DNA from: Saccharum officinarum
Taxonomy: Eukaryota; Streptophyta; Magnoliopsida; Poales; Poaceae
DNA length: 64,000 bases
Assembly (NCBI GenBank): GCA_020631735.1
Contig: CM036191.1
Span: forward strand, 41,027,335 to 41,091,334
Direction: 5' to 3'
In this document: piece by piece, positions 1 through 10,606 of the stretch
Position numbering within the stretch: position 1 is the first letter of the stretch
How the letters are laid out: each line of letters starts with the position of its first letter
Made by a program: the position numbers and the translations under genes
Notes under the pieces: model-generated
Told to the model about the DNA's origin: nothing
Seen by the model: the letters and a program-made list of their open reading frames with translations, nothing else
Databases searched by the model: none

Positions 1-224
1 CAGCCCACACACACGGTTACAACACCCGAATTTAAATTACAACACGATACATATTGACAGAAACACACATCGTCGTCAGCCTAACGCCATGAGCGTGGTC
101 ACCCCGCTCCTGCTCTTCTAGCAACCGTTCCCGCCAACTCCTTTATTTAAATTCTGCTAAATCTTTTCATAAAACGACTTCACCACTGTTCTCACATCAC
201 TCGTGAACACAAGCTTTGCTAACA
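1..224 (-). repeat. Partial inverted LTR at the left end of copia-1
   Basis: This is the reverse complement of the part of the right-hand LTR of copia-2 that begins TGTTAGC. It ends ...GCTAACA at 224 and is followed by ATCTCCCCCC, the reverse complement of the polypurine tract. LTR sense therefore runs on the minus strand, opposite to the coding region. The rest of this LTR lies outside the window. Confidence 0.85.
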
Positions 225-321
225 ATCTCCCCCCTAAGCTTAATGTTCACCCAGATCTCGAACACCCAAGATCTAGTATCGGAGCCACTAAATCACATGC
301 AACGCGTCGAGTCGATCCACC

Positions 322-1046
322 ATGGGAGATCGGGGAACCGGCGGCGGAGGCGATGGCGGCCAGATCCAGTATCTGCTGCTCACCTCCACCAACTACACGA
401 GTTGGAGCATTCGGGTCCAGGCGATTATGGAGGATCAGGGTGTGTGGGAGGTGGTTGAGCCGACGGGGGAGTCGTCGGATCAAGGCGCGGTCTTGGCGAG
501 ACAAGCGTTGATGATGCACGAGTGGTGAAGAAGTTCTTGAGGGTCGTGCCGCCACGCTACAATCAGATGGCGGTGGCGATCGAGATGTTCTACGATGTGA
601 AGACCCTATCCATCGAGGAACTTGTTGGCCATCTCAGGGCGGCGGAGGCTCGGTTCGAGCCCACGGTCGAACAAGTGACGGACAAGGCGGGCCGTCTTCT
701 GCTCACGAAGGAAGAATGGATGGCTAGGAACAAGAGTCGCATGGTGAATGCAGAGTTATCCTCTGGTGGCGGAAAATACATCAAGAAAGATCAATCTGGA
801 GGTCGCGGTGTCTTGTCTGGTGGCGGCAAGCATGGCCATGACACGCGCGAGTCCGGAGGTGGTCTCACGTCGAAGGGCACACCTTGTCCGGAGGTGGTCT
901 CACGTCGCAGGTGTCGGAAATGTGGTGTCTACGGGCACTGGGGCAAGGAATGCCTGAACAAGAAGGCTGGGAAGGAGGAGCTTGAAGATGCCACGCACCA
1001 TGTCGCTGCTGACACAGAGGCGAAACCAACGCTCTTGGTGGCATAG
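322..1046 (+). pseudogene. copia-1 Gag, internally deleted
   Basis: The first 56 codons (start MGDRGTGGGGDGGQIQ, with the motif NYTSWSIRVQA typical of copia Gag) equal those of copia-2. After codon 56 the frame runs into unrelated sequence and stops at 528. A second frame starting near 522 carries the Gag C-terminal half of a different copia family and a CCHC zinc knuckle (CRKCGVYGHWGKEC, near 910-955), ending at a TAG at 1046. The middle of Gag is missing at the junction near 490. This is non-functional capsid protein. Confidence 0.8.
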
Positions 1047-4000
1047 GTGTGCAACATCATGCGCACATCGAAATCATCTGCCCAAGGCTTGTTCCTGAAT
1101 CAGGAACGTGTGTTCCCGGAGAAGTATGATGATGGAGCATGGATACTTGACACAGGGGTGACAAATCACATGACAGGCTATCGGTCCTCACTAACAAGCC
1201 TGGACGAGTCCGTGCGTAGCGCTGTGAGGTTCGGCGATGGCTCAACCATGGAGATCTGCGGGGATGGCGCGGTCACAATGGCCGGCAGAAATTAGGAGCA
1301 TCGCGTCCTCACCGAGGTTTATTTCATCCCCTCTCTAAAATGTAATATTGTCTGTCTTGGTCAACTTGAAGAAGCAGGATGCCGTGTTGAGATCGACAAG
1401 GGTGTTCTTGTGGTGCTCGAGCGGAAGCAACCAGGTGTGGCAAGAGGTGTTCTGATTAGAGCAGAAAGAAAGAATCGCTTGTACCTGATGAAGGTGAATC
1501 TGTCATCACCTATTTGCCTACTAACCAAGATGGAGGAGGAGGCCTGGCGCTGGCATGCACGATACGGTCATTTGAATTTCAGGGCCCTGCATGAACTCGG
1601 TGTCAAGGAGATGGTAGACGGACTGTCGTTAATCAAGACGGTGGAACAAGTGTGCGATGGCTGCACCCTTGGGAAGCAGCACCGTGTGCCATTTCCTCAA
1701 GCTTCGCCGTGGCATGCGTCTGCTGGACTCGAGCTGGTGCACACGGATCTCTGTGGCCCGATCACGCCAATCACACCTGGAGGCAAGTCCTATTTCATGA
1801 TCGTGGTTGATGATCACAGCCGCTATATGTGGCTGGAATTGCTGGCGGGAAAAGATGAAGCGCTGCCATATTTCAAAAAGTTTAGGGTAGCGGCTGAATT
1901 GGAGTCAGGCCGTCGCCTGAAGGCGCTCAGAACGGACCGCGGTGGCGAGTTCAACTCCGGGGCATTTGTGGTGTTCTGCAGTGAGCATGGCATCAAGCAC
2001 AACACAACTATGCCCTATTCTCCGCAACAGAATGGTGTTGTGGAGTGGAGGAATCAGATGATAGTGGAGATGGCGAGGTGTTTACTAAAGAGTATGGGAG
2101 TACCACCCCGGTTCTGGGGGAGGCTGTGAAAACAGCAGTATATATTCTCAATCGCACTCCGACTAAGAGTTTGAGTGGTATGACTCCTCATGAGGCTTGG
2201 TTTGGCAGAAAACCCGGGATCAAGCATTTGAGGACGTTTGGCTGTGTTGATTATGCAAAGAAGGCCGGCCTGGGAATAAGCAAGTTAACTAACAGATCAA
2301 CCCCAGGTGTGTTCTTTGGCTATGAGCCGGGGACAAAAGGTTATTGTATTTATGATCCAGTGAAGGACAAGCTCATGGTGACTCGTGATGTGATCTTTGA
2401 TGAGAAGAAGCCATGGAATTGGGAAGGGAAAGAAGACAGCAAGGCGAAAGAGGCAGCGGAGAAAACTGATACGTTTCAGGTTCAGTGGGATGACACTGAC
2501 AGTGTTCCCGGTTTGGCAACGAGATCTGAGGAAGCACGATTTCGAGCCGGTTTCGCCTGTTGCATCAATTCCATCAGCAGGGGGTGCATCAAACACACCA
2601 CCGGGGACTCCTAACTCCAATTCGGGTACAACATTGATACAGTGGGCCTCACCACCCACTAGTCAGTCCGTGGATTCAGAAGGTGCTCCACTCCGGTACA
2701 GAACGATCGTTGATCTGCTGGATGACACTGAAGAAATTCAGGATTTTAAATATAGTGGACTCTGCCTTGTTGCTACTAAGGAACCTAGATCAGTACAAGA
2801 GGCAATGTCGGAGGAGTGCCGGAGGCAAGCCATGCGGGCAGAAATGCAAGCGATTGAGGCTAACCGAACCTGGGATGTCAGTGTGTTGCCACCCAACCAC
2901 AAAGCGATTGCCCTGAAATGGGTTTTCAAGGTCAAGAAAGATCCTGAGGGGAATGTGGTCAAGTATAAAGCACGCCTAGTAGCTAAAGGCTATGCTCAAC
3001 GTTTTGGAGTGGATTTTGATGAGGTTTTTCGCTCCGGTGGCCAGAATTGAAACTGTACGGGTGTTGTTGGCACTTGCAGCTCAAGGTGGATGGGAGGTTC
3101 ATCATATGGACGTAAAATCAGCCTTTTTGAATGGTGATCTCTCTGAAACCGTGTACGTGCAACAGCCTCTAGGTTTTGTAGTCGGCAATGGAGATAAGGT
3201 GCTCAAGTTGAAAAAGGCACTCTACGGTTTGAAGCAGGCACCACCGGCGTGGAATGTAAAACTTGACCGTGAACTTGTGGCTCTTGGGTTTGTCAGGAGC
3301 AAGTTGGATCACGCTGTTTACAGAAGAAATAGCAAGAACTTTTTTCTGCTTGTGGGGGTTTATGTCGATGATTTGATCATCTCTGGACCAGATGTGAAAG
3401 ACATCAAGAATTTCAAGTCTGAGATGAAGAAGAAGTTTAGCATGAGTGATTTGGGGCTCTTAAGCTATTACCTGGGCATAGAGGTTAAGCAGGATGCAAA
3501 TGGCATCACTCTGTGTTAGAGTTCCTATGCAGCAAAGATACTAGAAGTGGCTGTAATGGGGAACTGCAACTCATGTGATACTCCAATGGAATGTCAACTG
3601 AAACTGAGCAAGCTGAAGAATGGAGAGGCAATGGATCCTACGGGATACAGGAGTATAATCAGCAGCCTGAGGTATATTGTTAACACTCGTCCTGATTTGG
3701 CATTTTCAGTCGGTGTTCTGAGCAGATACATGGAGGCGCCAAGCAAAGAACATTGGGCCGCTGTAAAACACATTCCGAGGTATCTCAAGGGTACCATGGG
3801 GTACGGCTGCAAGTATGAGAGGGGAGCTGAGCTGAAACCATTTCTAGTTGGGTACAGCGACAGTGACTTTGCTGGAGATATCGAGGATAGGAAGAGCACT
3901 ATGGGTGTTGGCTATTTCCTTGGGAGCAGTCTTGTTACCTGGGCGTCACAGAAGCAAAGGATTGTTGCCTTGTCTTCCTGTGAAGCGGAGTATGTGGCAG

Positions 4001-4136
4001 CGGCGGCAGCAGCTTGTCAAGGCATATGGCTAAGCCGGCTGATTGCAGATATGCTGGGAATGATTGAGACGACGGTGAAGCTGCACATGGATAATATGTC
4101 TGCGATAGCACTCAGCAGGAATCCGGTGCATCATGA
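1047..4136 (+). pseudogene. copia-1 Pol polyprotein (PR-IN-RT-RH), broken
   Basis: Recognisable blocks in order are: protease with the DTG motif (ILDTGVTNHMTG near 1140); integrase with its HHCC zinc region near 1550-1660 and the D,D,E core (HTDLCGPI, RTDRGGEF, QQNGVVE) to about 2050; RT from about 2870 with YVDDL near 3362; and RNase H with DSD near 3860 and an EAE motif near 3985. Breaks include a TAG near 1293, frameshifts near 2120, 2530 and 3030, and a TAG near 3517. The reading ends at HHDR near 4136 without the normal C-terminus. Amino-acid similarity to the copia-2 pol is modest, in contrast to the almost identical 5' module. Confidence 0.88.
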
Positions 4137-4350
4137 CCGAGAGCAAGGTCGAGATACCCAATGGACCTTGCTGCTCAGGTGGCCAGGAGCGGAGTGTTAC
4201 TTGCGTCGATGATCTCCGCGCCAAAGACCCTGTGGATAGCTTTGAACAATAACAGGTATGACCGAGAGCAAGGTCGAGATACCCAATGGAGTCGCCTCCG
4301 AAAAAGGCTTTTCCGTTGGAACACTTGGTAAAAGCTTCCTGCTATAAGAG
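4134..4350 (-). pseudogene. Tau-class glutathione S-transferase C-terminal fragment
   Basis: On the minus strand 4259-4340 reads [19 protein letters not shown], matching the FFGG(D/E)..GYLD motif of plant tau-class GSTs. 4170-4257 reads [20 protein letters not shown], the following GST C-terminal helix region. Frame changes and a TGA where a Trp codon is expected show it is broken. A segment of about 33 bp coding [10 protein letters not shown] occurs twice (4134-4166 and 4259-4291), the left copy directly abutting the copia-1 RNase H. GSTs conjugate glutathione to xenobiotics; this piece is only part of the alpha-helical C-terminal domain. The family call rests on motif recognition by eye. 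Confidence 0.65.
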
Positions 4351-4357
4351 CAAGACC

Positions 4358-4437
4358 TTCATCTTTGCCGATTTTTTTTTTCGCGAACGGGGTTTAAGGC
4401 CCGTGTTTCATTAAGACGAAAGTTCATCTTTGCCGAT
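4358..4437 (-). mobile_element. Short retroposed insertion with 15-bp target duplication
   Basis: A 50-bp insert (4373-4422) begins with a T-run and continues CGCGAACGGGGTTTAAGG. It is flanked by the direct repeat TTCATCTTTGCCGAT at 4358-4372 and 4423-4437. The T-run at the left, read as poly(A) on the minus strand, and the target duplication fit the extreme 3' end of a LINE or SINE. It landed in or beside the GST fragment. Confidence 0.6.
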
Positions 4438-4806
4438 GACTGTCTAGCCTTCAACAGCCTCTCCTCCCACGTTTTCGTCTTCATGATGCCAATCACATAA
4501 TCACTAAACAACTATAGAATAAGCGAAATACTCTAATAAATTAACAAGATACTTTATGTATAAATAACTTGAGTTAATAAAATGCTTTCTCAATAAAAAA
4601 ATTAACAAGATTGTAAACGGATTAAGTGTCTATATGCAGCGGTCACAAGTGACTTCGAGGTGTAGTGGTAAGGGTTGTAACGCGAGAGGTTTGAGCCAAT
4701 TCTTGGGGGTTGCATATTCATGTATTTCTTGTGGAAATGAAGGAGAACACTCAAAGCCACATGTGGTTGCCTTGTGTGAGCCTCCCTACACTGGCACCTT
4801 GATGCA
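4438..4806. other. Intergenic; possible tRNA-derived SINE fragment
   Basis: 4440-4620 is AT-rich with nothing recognised. Near 4650-4710 a GGTGTAGTGGTAAGG stretch followed by GAGGTTTGAGCC resembles A-box and B-box promoter elements of tRNA-derived SINEs, but the spacing is short and no ends or target duplication were found. Confidence 0.25.
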
Positions 4807-5305
4807 GGCCCGTGTGATGGATTTTCTAGGACATGTGGCTTCCAATTGAGCTAGGCCTGCACGAAGGCGCCGGTGCAGGGAGACTGCACCAAATTTTTTT
4901 CTCTGCGCCTTGCCATGGATCGAAGTCAAACACACAACCTTAGTACCCACAGTTCCCCTTGCTTCGAATAACAGGCGCCACGCACGCTCCTCTATTTGTT
5001 GTGGTCTGTGGTTATCACCAAGGAAAAATACATTAAGAAACTAGAGGCAAAATGAGCGAAACACCTATGCTCATCAAACTGAAGGCTAGCTAATTAAGAA
5101 AGTAAAAATTTATACCAACTTTGTGCAATCCACTCAACCAATATTCACACAACCTCTTGTGGATCCGTATAAATCCAGGGTCAAAATGTTAGTTTGGTAC
5201 TGTAAGAGAACAAACCATTGTTCGTGCAAACAATATGTCTACATACATGTAAAGATATACGTGCAAATTATCGTTGTTTTTCACCCTTCCAGAATCTTGG
5301 TACAA
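4807..5305. repeat. Duplicated 3' flank of the U2AF65-like gene (copy A)
   Basis: This stretch is closely similar to 19664-20150, which follows the stop codon of copy B. Both hold the same motifs (GTGTGATGGATTTTCT, CTAGGCCTGCACGAAGGCG) with small indels. It shows that the duplication unit includes about 0.5 kb of 3' flank. Confidence 0.85.
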
Positions 5306-8177
5306 TTACCCATCGGAATCCAAATTGGCAAACTTTAGCTCAGGATAGTATTTTGCCACCACTGACTTCCCATCAAATTTCCTTCCATGCAAGGCCATCT
5401 TTGCTCTGGTGGAACTGTAGACGTCTGCATATTCCAAGAACACCTGCAACAGAAAAATCTTGCATTAGAGATCATTTGCCATCACACAGAATGTCTGCAA
5501 AACAAAAACCTTAGAAGTCAGCATAACACGAGGTTCACCTTTCCGATTCCTGTGACTGGGTGTCCACTGGGGTCAGGACGTGGGATCACAACTTTCACCA
5601 GATTACCTGATCAAAAGGTAATTTTTCTTGTGATTAGTGCATAAACATAACAAAGTTGGGTGCAATAATTCCTTGGAAATACATGTAATAGAGGATAAAT
5701 AAAATACAAGCAGAAGGTGGATGTACTACTGAGACCAAATTGAAGAACCAGAAAAGCGAATAAATGATATACCATATCTGCATGCTTCTTGCCTCATGTC
5801 ATCCATGATGTCCTCATACTTTTCATCATCTTTCAATTCATCTGCACTAACCACCTGGCCGAGGCAAACCACCGTTGTAGGGGCCGCATCAACTGGATTG
5901 GCAAGTTTCTGTACACAAAGCACGAACATATTTCTGTCAGAACACAACAAGGGCACATCGTAAATGTAAATGGCACGCTAGAGAATAAACTTATAGGTGC
6001 CTAGTATGGCAATCAACTAGCTGGTCTATATATACCTGCAATTGCACCTGTTGCTGTGCCTGCAATAGGATACTTTCCTGCTCTGGTCTGGGCTGAGATG
6101 CCCCCTGGTTTGCTCGTCTGACAATAAGGGTTTTGTCACCCATCTTGATACCATTTAGTGCAGCACAAGCGATGTCAGTGACAGTGGTATCCATGTAAAC
6201 ACAGAATGCATAGCCCTTTGAGTTACAGGTTCCCCTATCTGTCACAAGCTCAAACCCTCGAAGAGGCCCAAATGATTCAAGCAACTCCCGGACTTGAGCT
6301 TCAGAGTAGAAATAGGGAAGGCCACCCACAAAAATACGGTCAGGATCTTCTAACCCTCCTCCGGCTGATCCTGCTGTTAGTCCAACTGCAGCAAGATTCA
6401 GTTTGCAGCTTGGCTGGCTCGGGCCCAAGGCAGCTGGGCCTTCTAACCTTCACTGGCACCCCTTCAAACAAAATGCCATCCAGAGCCATTGCATTGCTTG
6501 CTTCCTCAGCCACTCTGAATTCCACTAAAGCAGATCTTTGTTCATGGTTCATGCAGACGCTACAGACAGCATCACCGGGACCAGCAGTGTTTCCTCCAAT
6601 AACAGCCATGGCTTGATTAAAGAATACTCCAATTGTCTGCAGAAAGGAATCGAATTTAGACAACAGTCGCAGATTATTTGGAACGATGCATAAGTTTGTT
6701 TATTTATTAGGCTGTATATGCATAGTTGATTTTCCCCACATTGAGGTTAAAAAAGAAAGGACGGACCTGTTCGTTAGCAGATGGCGGAAGGCCAGCAACG
6801 TAAACACGCCGAACGAAGAGAGTAACCTGAGGTAAAAATTAATGTTTACACGATATTTATATCAATACGTGAAGAGTGCAGGCACAGAGCAAATAATAAT
6901 AAAAAAAGAAAAGTTATACCTCTTGAGTCATCAGTTAAGTCGTAGTGTGTGGCTGGAACACAAGGCGATTGAAACAACTGAACTGATGCACACAAATGAA
7001 TATGGTTAGCAAGCAACAATCTAGACATTTAAGTCTGGATGCATACTGAAAAAGATCCTGTAAAGGCAAATTAAAGACAAGGGTCCTTAAAAATTAAAAA
7101 CAGCAGCGTAAACTATATTTGCAAGTCAGAGACATTAGAGTGTTTATAATGATATAAAGTTTGTAGTAGTTACCAACAAATAATCCAGCCCACAGAGATA
7201 AAGGAAGCCGGAAAGGGGAAGCCATTGCAGGATAAAAATATTTCACCGGTTTTTAACAAGACAAGCAGGGTAAAGTGGTAAACTATATTTGTAAGTTAGT
7301 AATCTTTTAATGATTATTATGACATAAAGTGTGTGGCTACCGACATTTGTCGACACCAGACTATTACACACAACAACATAAAAACATACCTGTTGAGGCA
7401 TAGCTTGTGGATCCAAGAAAGATGAATTGAACTGATTCAAAGAAAAAATTGAGCAAGGTTAGAAAGCAGTAAATCAAATAATCCAGTCCATAGATAAATA
7501 AGGCAAGCTTAAAAAGGCAAAGATATATTTGCAGGATAAAAGTATTTCACTAGTGTATAACTTATTTTATAGCTAATCTAAAATAAGTAATTGTTCTGGC
7601 AATCTGGCCAATTAAACTTTAAACAGTAGCACAGCTCGCACCTGTTCAGTCGTCCCTTGCGTCTGGATGTGAAGGCGATTGAACTGGTTCCAACAAATAG
7701 ATTAATATTGTTAAATTAAATATGAGCAAGTAATGCAGTCCACACACAAAAGAAATTGATCTGCAATTGCTTGAATCCTTTACTAATTTGTTGAATTCAC
7801 AGTTCTAACCATCATCACCTATACATGAAACCCTACAAGAAGTTTCACAACTTTGAACGTTTTGTGTATATCAAAAAAATACAACAGAGAACCCAAACAA
7901 CGAGGTTTGACAAGAAGTTTCGATCGCACTGACGAATCCGAGAGTTACTAGTAGAAGTAGATTATTACTGTTGTTGTTGTTTTTTGCCCTACAAGTTTCG
8001 ATTTAGCAGCAGTAGCGCGAGTTCTTTAGCCGGAGCAATGGTCGATCCCGGGGCATCACAGGAAGGAAGAGAAACGAGGGGGAGGGCGGCGCTAGGGGAT
8101 TGATCATTCATTGATGGACGCACCTCGCGGCGGACGCGCTCGACGCGACGGAACGCATCCGCATTGCCACCACCCAT
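5306..8177 (-). pseudogene. U2AF65: U2AF65-like splicing factor, copy A, RRM1-RRM2-UHM without RS domain
   Basis: U2AF65 binds the polypyrimidine tract and the branch-site factor SF1 during 3' splice-site choice in the nucleus. Inferred exons, each with AG and GT borders: 8124-8177 (start MGGGNADAF), micro-exons 7642-7683, 7390-7431 and 6920-6982, 6767-6826 (RVYVAGLPPSANEQ, RNP2 of RRM1), 6036-6636 (rest of RRM1 plus RRM2, IFVGGLP and KGYAFCVY), 5773-5908, 5539-5606 and 5306-5443 (RRM3/UHM with HGRKFDG, then stop). Damage: the RRM1-RRM2 exon is 20 bp shorter than in copy B, with a deletion of roughly 25 bp near 6438, so the frame is lost; micro-exon 6920-6982 has an in-frame TAA. No Arg-Ser domain precedes RRM1. 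Transcription could persist, but a full protein is unlikely. Confidence 0.85.
6920..7683 (-). repeat. Three serial micro-exons in U2AF65-like copy A
   Basis: Three short exons, 7642-7683 (42 bp), 7390-7431 (42 bp) and 6920-6982 (63 bp), each begin with TTC, end with CAG or GAG, and have splice borders. They encode FNRLHIQTQGTTEQ, FNSSFLDPQAMPQQ and a longer variant. All resemble the single exon FNPLVIQPQAMTQQ of copy B. The two 42-bp exons are phase 0, so insertion would keep the frame. The introns between them also resemble one another, indicating tandem exon duplication. Confidence 0.75.
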
Positions 8178-8540
8178 ATCGCTCGCCCGCGCAGTTCTTG
8201 GCTTTCTTCGTTCCTTGCGGTTGGATTGGAGGACGGATTTGGGGATTCGATCGTCGCGATCTCTTGTGTTCGTTATATTAGTTCTTTCGATTCGACTCGA
8301 TTCGATCTGAGATGAAATCAGGTGAGGTTTTATTCCGCTTCGTAGCCGACGATCCCGATTGGGTTACAATTACAGTTGCCAGGATCATCCGGATTCACTG
8401 AGCAGGCCGGTCCATTAATTTGTCTCGTCCGAGCCCACCCGACTAGGCACTATAGGCCCCCGTTTGGATCCAAGTTTCGGCTCATAACAAAATCCTTCAG
8501 AAGCAGAGAGTCCTCGTTGGATCCCTGAGTAAAATTGCTA
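8178..8540 (-). promoter_or_regulatory. 5'UTR and promoter region of U2AF65-like copy A
   Basis: GC-rich sequence upstream of the 8177 start codon is shared with the region right of 30633 in copy D, out to about 8530 and 31045. A conserved TATA-like stretch (CTAATATAACGAACA on the minus strand, near 8265-8281) precedes it. Conservation in both copies suggests that promoter and first exon were duplicated together. Confidence 0.5.
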
Positions 8541-10606
8541 AATAGTAAATACTAAATAGTTATTTATTATACTATTATTGTACCGTGTACATATGAGCTA
8601 AAATTTATACCGTTTACTTTACACATCAAGTTAGTTTTTCGTAGCGAATAAAATTATAGCCCAGAAAGGAGTGAAGATAAGAAATCAGTTTATAGGCACG
8701 GTCCATGACATAATCTGCTCCCAAAAAATATTTTTTTCAGAAAATAAAAAACGGCCATAAAAATAGAAAATTATTTTAAATCCCAGGATTGTCACGAAGA
8801 ATTAATTATTAACAAGAGGAGCTTACAAAGATATTAGAAAACAAAGAGAAACCTATTATGATGGACTACATTTGAAAATAGTAGTAATTGCTAGATAGGA
8901 AGAAAAATAAATTTGGAAGATAGGATCAAGGACAAAAAAACTAAATTTAAAACATGAGGAAAACAGAAAATAAAATAAAGAAACTAGAGGATAGAAAATA
9001 TAAAAAAATATGCCATGGAGAAACTGAAGAAAAAAAATAGTGGATTTAAACAAAATAAACAAAACAAAAGTGAAATAAAGAAAAGATGAACATTCTTCTA
9101 GATAAGTGGAATAAGTCCATCTTCATGTTTTGTTTCTAATAGAAACATGCCACTTATCACATTATCGTGTAACCACACAAATGTTCCACGCAAATGTCAA
9201 TTATAACATTATAAGGCCATACAAAGGGCGCAAAAGAAATTCATTGCCACTGCCTTTATCAATTGATAGTCTTGAATATTGTGCTAAACAAGCTGAGCCA
9301 TAGACAAAAGTCATTCAAAATCATGTCATTTTTATTTAAAAGGGAAAATGAATTCAATTGAAGTACTTTTGAATCAAGCCATCGAGCCGGCTCAACGATC
9401 TTTTTGTCTAGACCGTTGTGGAGTTGGGTGAGTGTACGTGCATGCAAGGTTTTCATTTTCGGAAATTAAAATTTATCGGGTGGTCATAGATAAAGAGGAT
9501 AAACAGGATATATCGGAAATATCGGACCAAATTCAAATAAATTTAATTTGAATTTAAATAAATTTAAATAAATTTAAACAAAATTTATACGAAAAAAGAT
9601 ATATTATTTTTTATCGGCACCTATGGATAAACAGGATATATCGGAAATATCGGGATATTTCGGCCGATAAAAAAAACCATGCGTGCATGTATGATGTGAT
9701 TTTATCACTGTAGAAGTTGGGTGAGGTGTTCTAACATGTGTCAATTGACAAACACTTCCATAGGGCTCCGGAGGATGCTGCTAGCATTGCTACTTTTATA
9801 CAGAATTAAAATTAAAATGGCAACTTTAAGATGGACCACGACCATTGGAGAAAATCATATATACGCCATTGCTACATAATCTGCTGCTAGGAGGAAGAAC
9901 ACTTTTCTGCAACAAACCAAAACTTTTTTCGAATTTATCACAACAATGTGAATTGCAGGGGTGGGAGATTATAATTTCATTATCATTTAAAATTCCTACA
10001 AACATTTTCCGAAATTTTAGTATTTTGAATGGTACCCAATTATTAAACTATACTATATATCGGAGATCCACCACGTATCCGTACTATAAAAAAGAAAGTA
10101 GCTGAACAACAGCTCAAGCTTGCTCAAAACTAGTCCAAGTTGGGGTATAATATATACTTCAATGTCGATGCATCCAGACGTAGTCATATGGTAGGTGCTA
10201 CCTTCTATAAATAGCCATATCTCACTGACCATAAGATGTAGAACTACCACTAACCATATTGTATATCGTAATTCGTATCAACTCCATGTTACAATTTGCA
10301 CCAAGTTGATATTTATTCAAAGAAGAGAACGCAGCACGATTGCAGGAAGAAAGAATGGGAAATTACCGGATTGGCAAAGCAACAATGGTGTGCGGCCAAC
10401 TAGAAGATTCCGCGGCCAACTGATAGAATAGACAATAGTACTGTCAGGTTCTGAACACACTAGCTAGAGAGTCAGAAAGAAGGCAACACATTGCATTTTA
10501 CTGCAAATGGGATCCAGATCGATCCAGGGAATAATTTTAATTACCAAGGAAACTAGCAACATTTTGATGATCATCTCGCACTGGCAGCATCGTAGACCAA
10601 TGCACC
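8541..10606. other. AT-rich intergenic DNA with a repeated TATCGG element
   Basis: No gene was found. 9475-9690 contains two direct copies of a motif of about 29 bp beginning GATAAACAGGATATATCGG (near 9500 and 9625), separated by AAATTTA-rich DNA and ending in CGGCCGATAAAA; this looks like a small decayed element. 10010-10600 is the 3' flank of DUF247-1. Confidence 0.4.

Larger units (their letters stand above)
1..4140 (+). mobile_element. Ty1/copia retrotransposon copia-1, mosaic and 3'-truncated
   Basis: The coding order gag, protease, integrase, RT, RNase H on the plus strand defines a Ty1/copia element. The window opens inside its left LTR, which is in reverse orientation (see 1-224). 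A primer-binding-like site lies at 274-286 and the gag start at 322. Bases 1-490 match 11594-12083 of copia-2 with one difference that I could see (near 92). After 490 the two elements diverge sharply and their pol proteins look only about half identical, so copia-1 is a mosaic. The RNase H reading stops at the HHDR motif near 4136, where the DNA changes to a glutathione S-transferase fragment. No 3' LTR is present. Several stops and frameshifts make it inactive. Confidence 0.9.

Noticed and set aside
203..555. Overlapping ORFs in three frames at the start of the window, repeated at 11796-12161
   Set aside because: They are alternative frames of the copia Gag start and 5' leader. Only the frame at 322 and 11915 has Gag motifs.
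4640..4720. Possible tRNA gene
   Set aside because: A- and B-box-like words exist, but no cloverleaf, anticodon arm or acceptor pairing could be drawn. At most a SINE piece.
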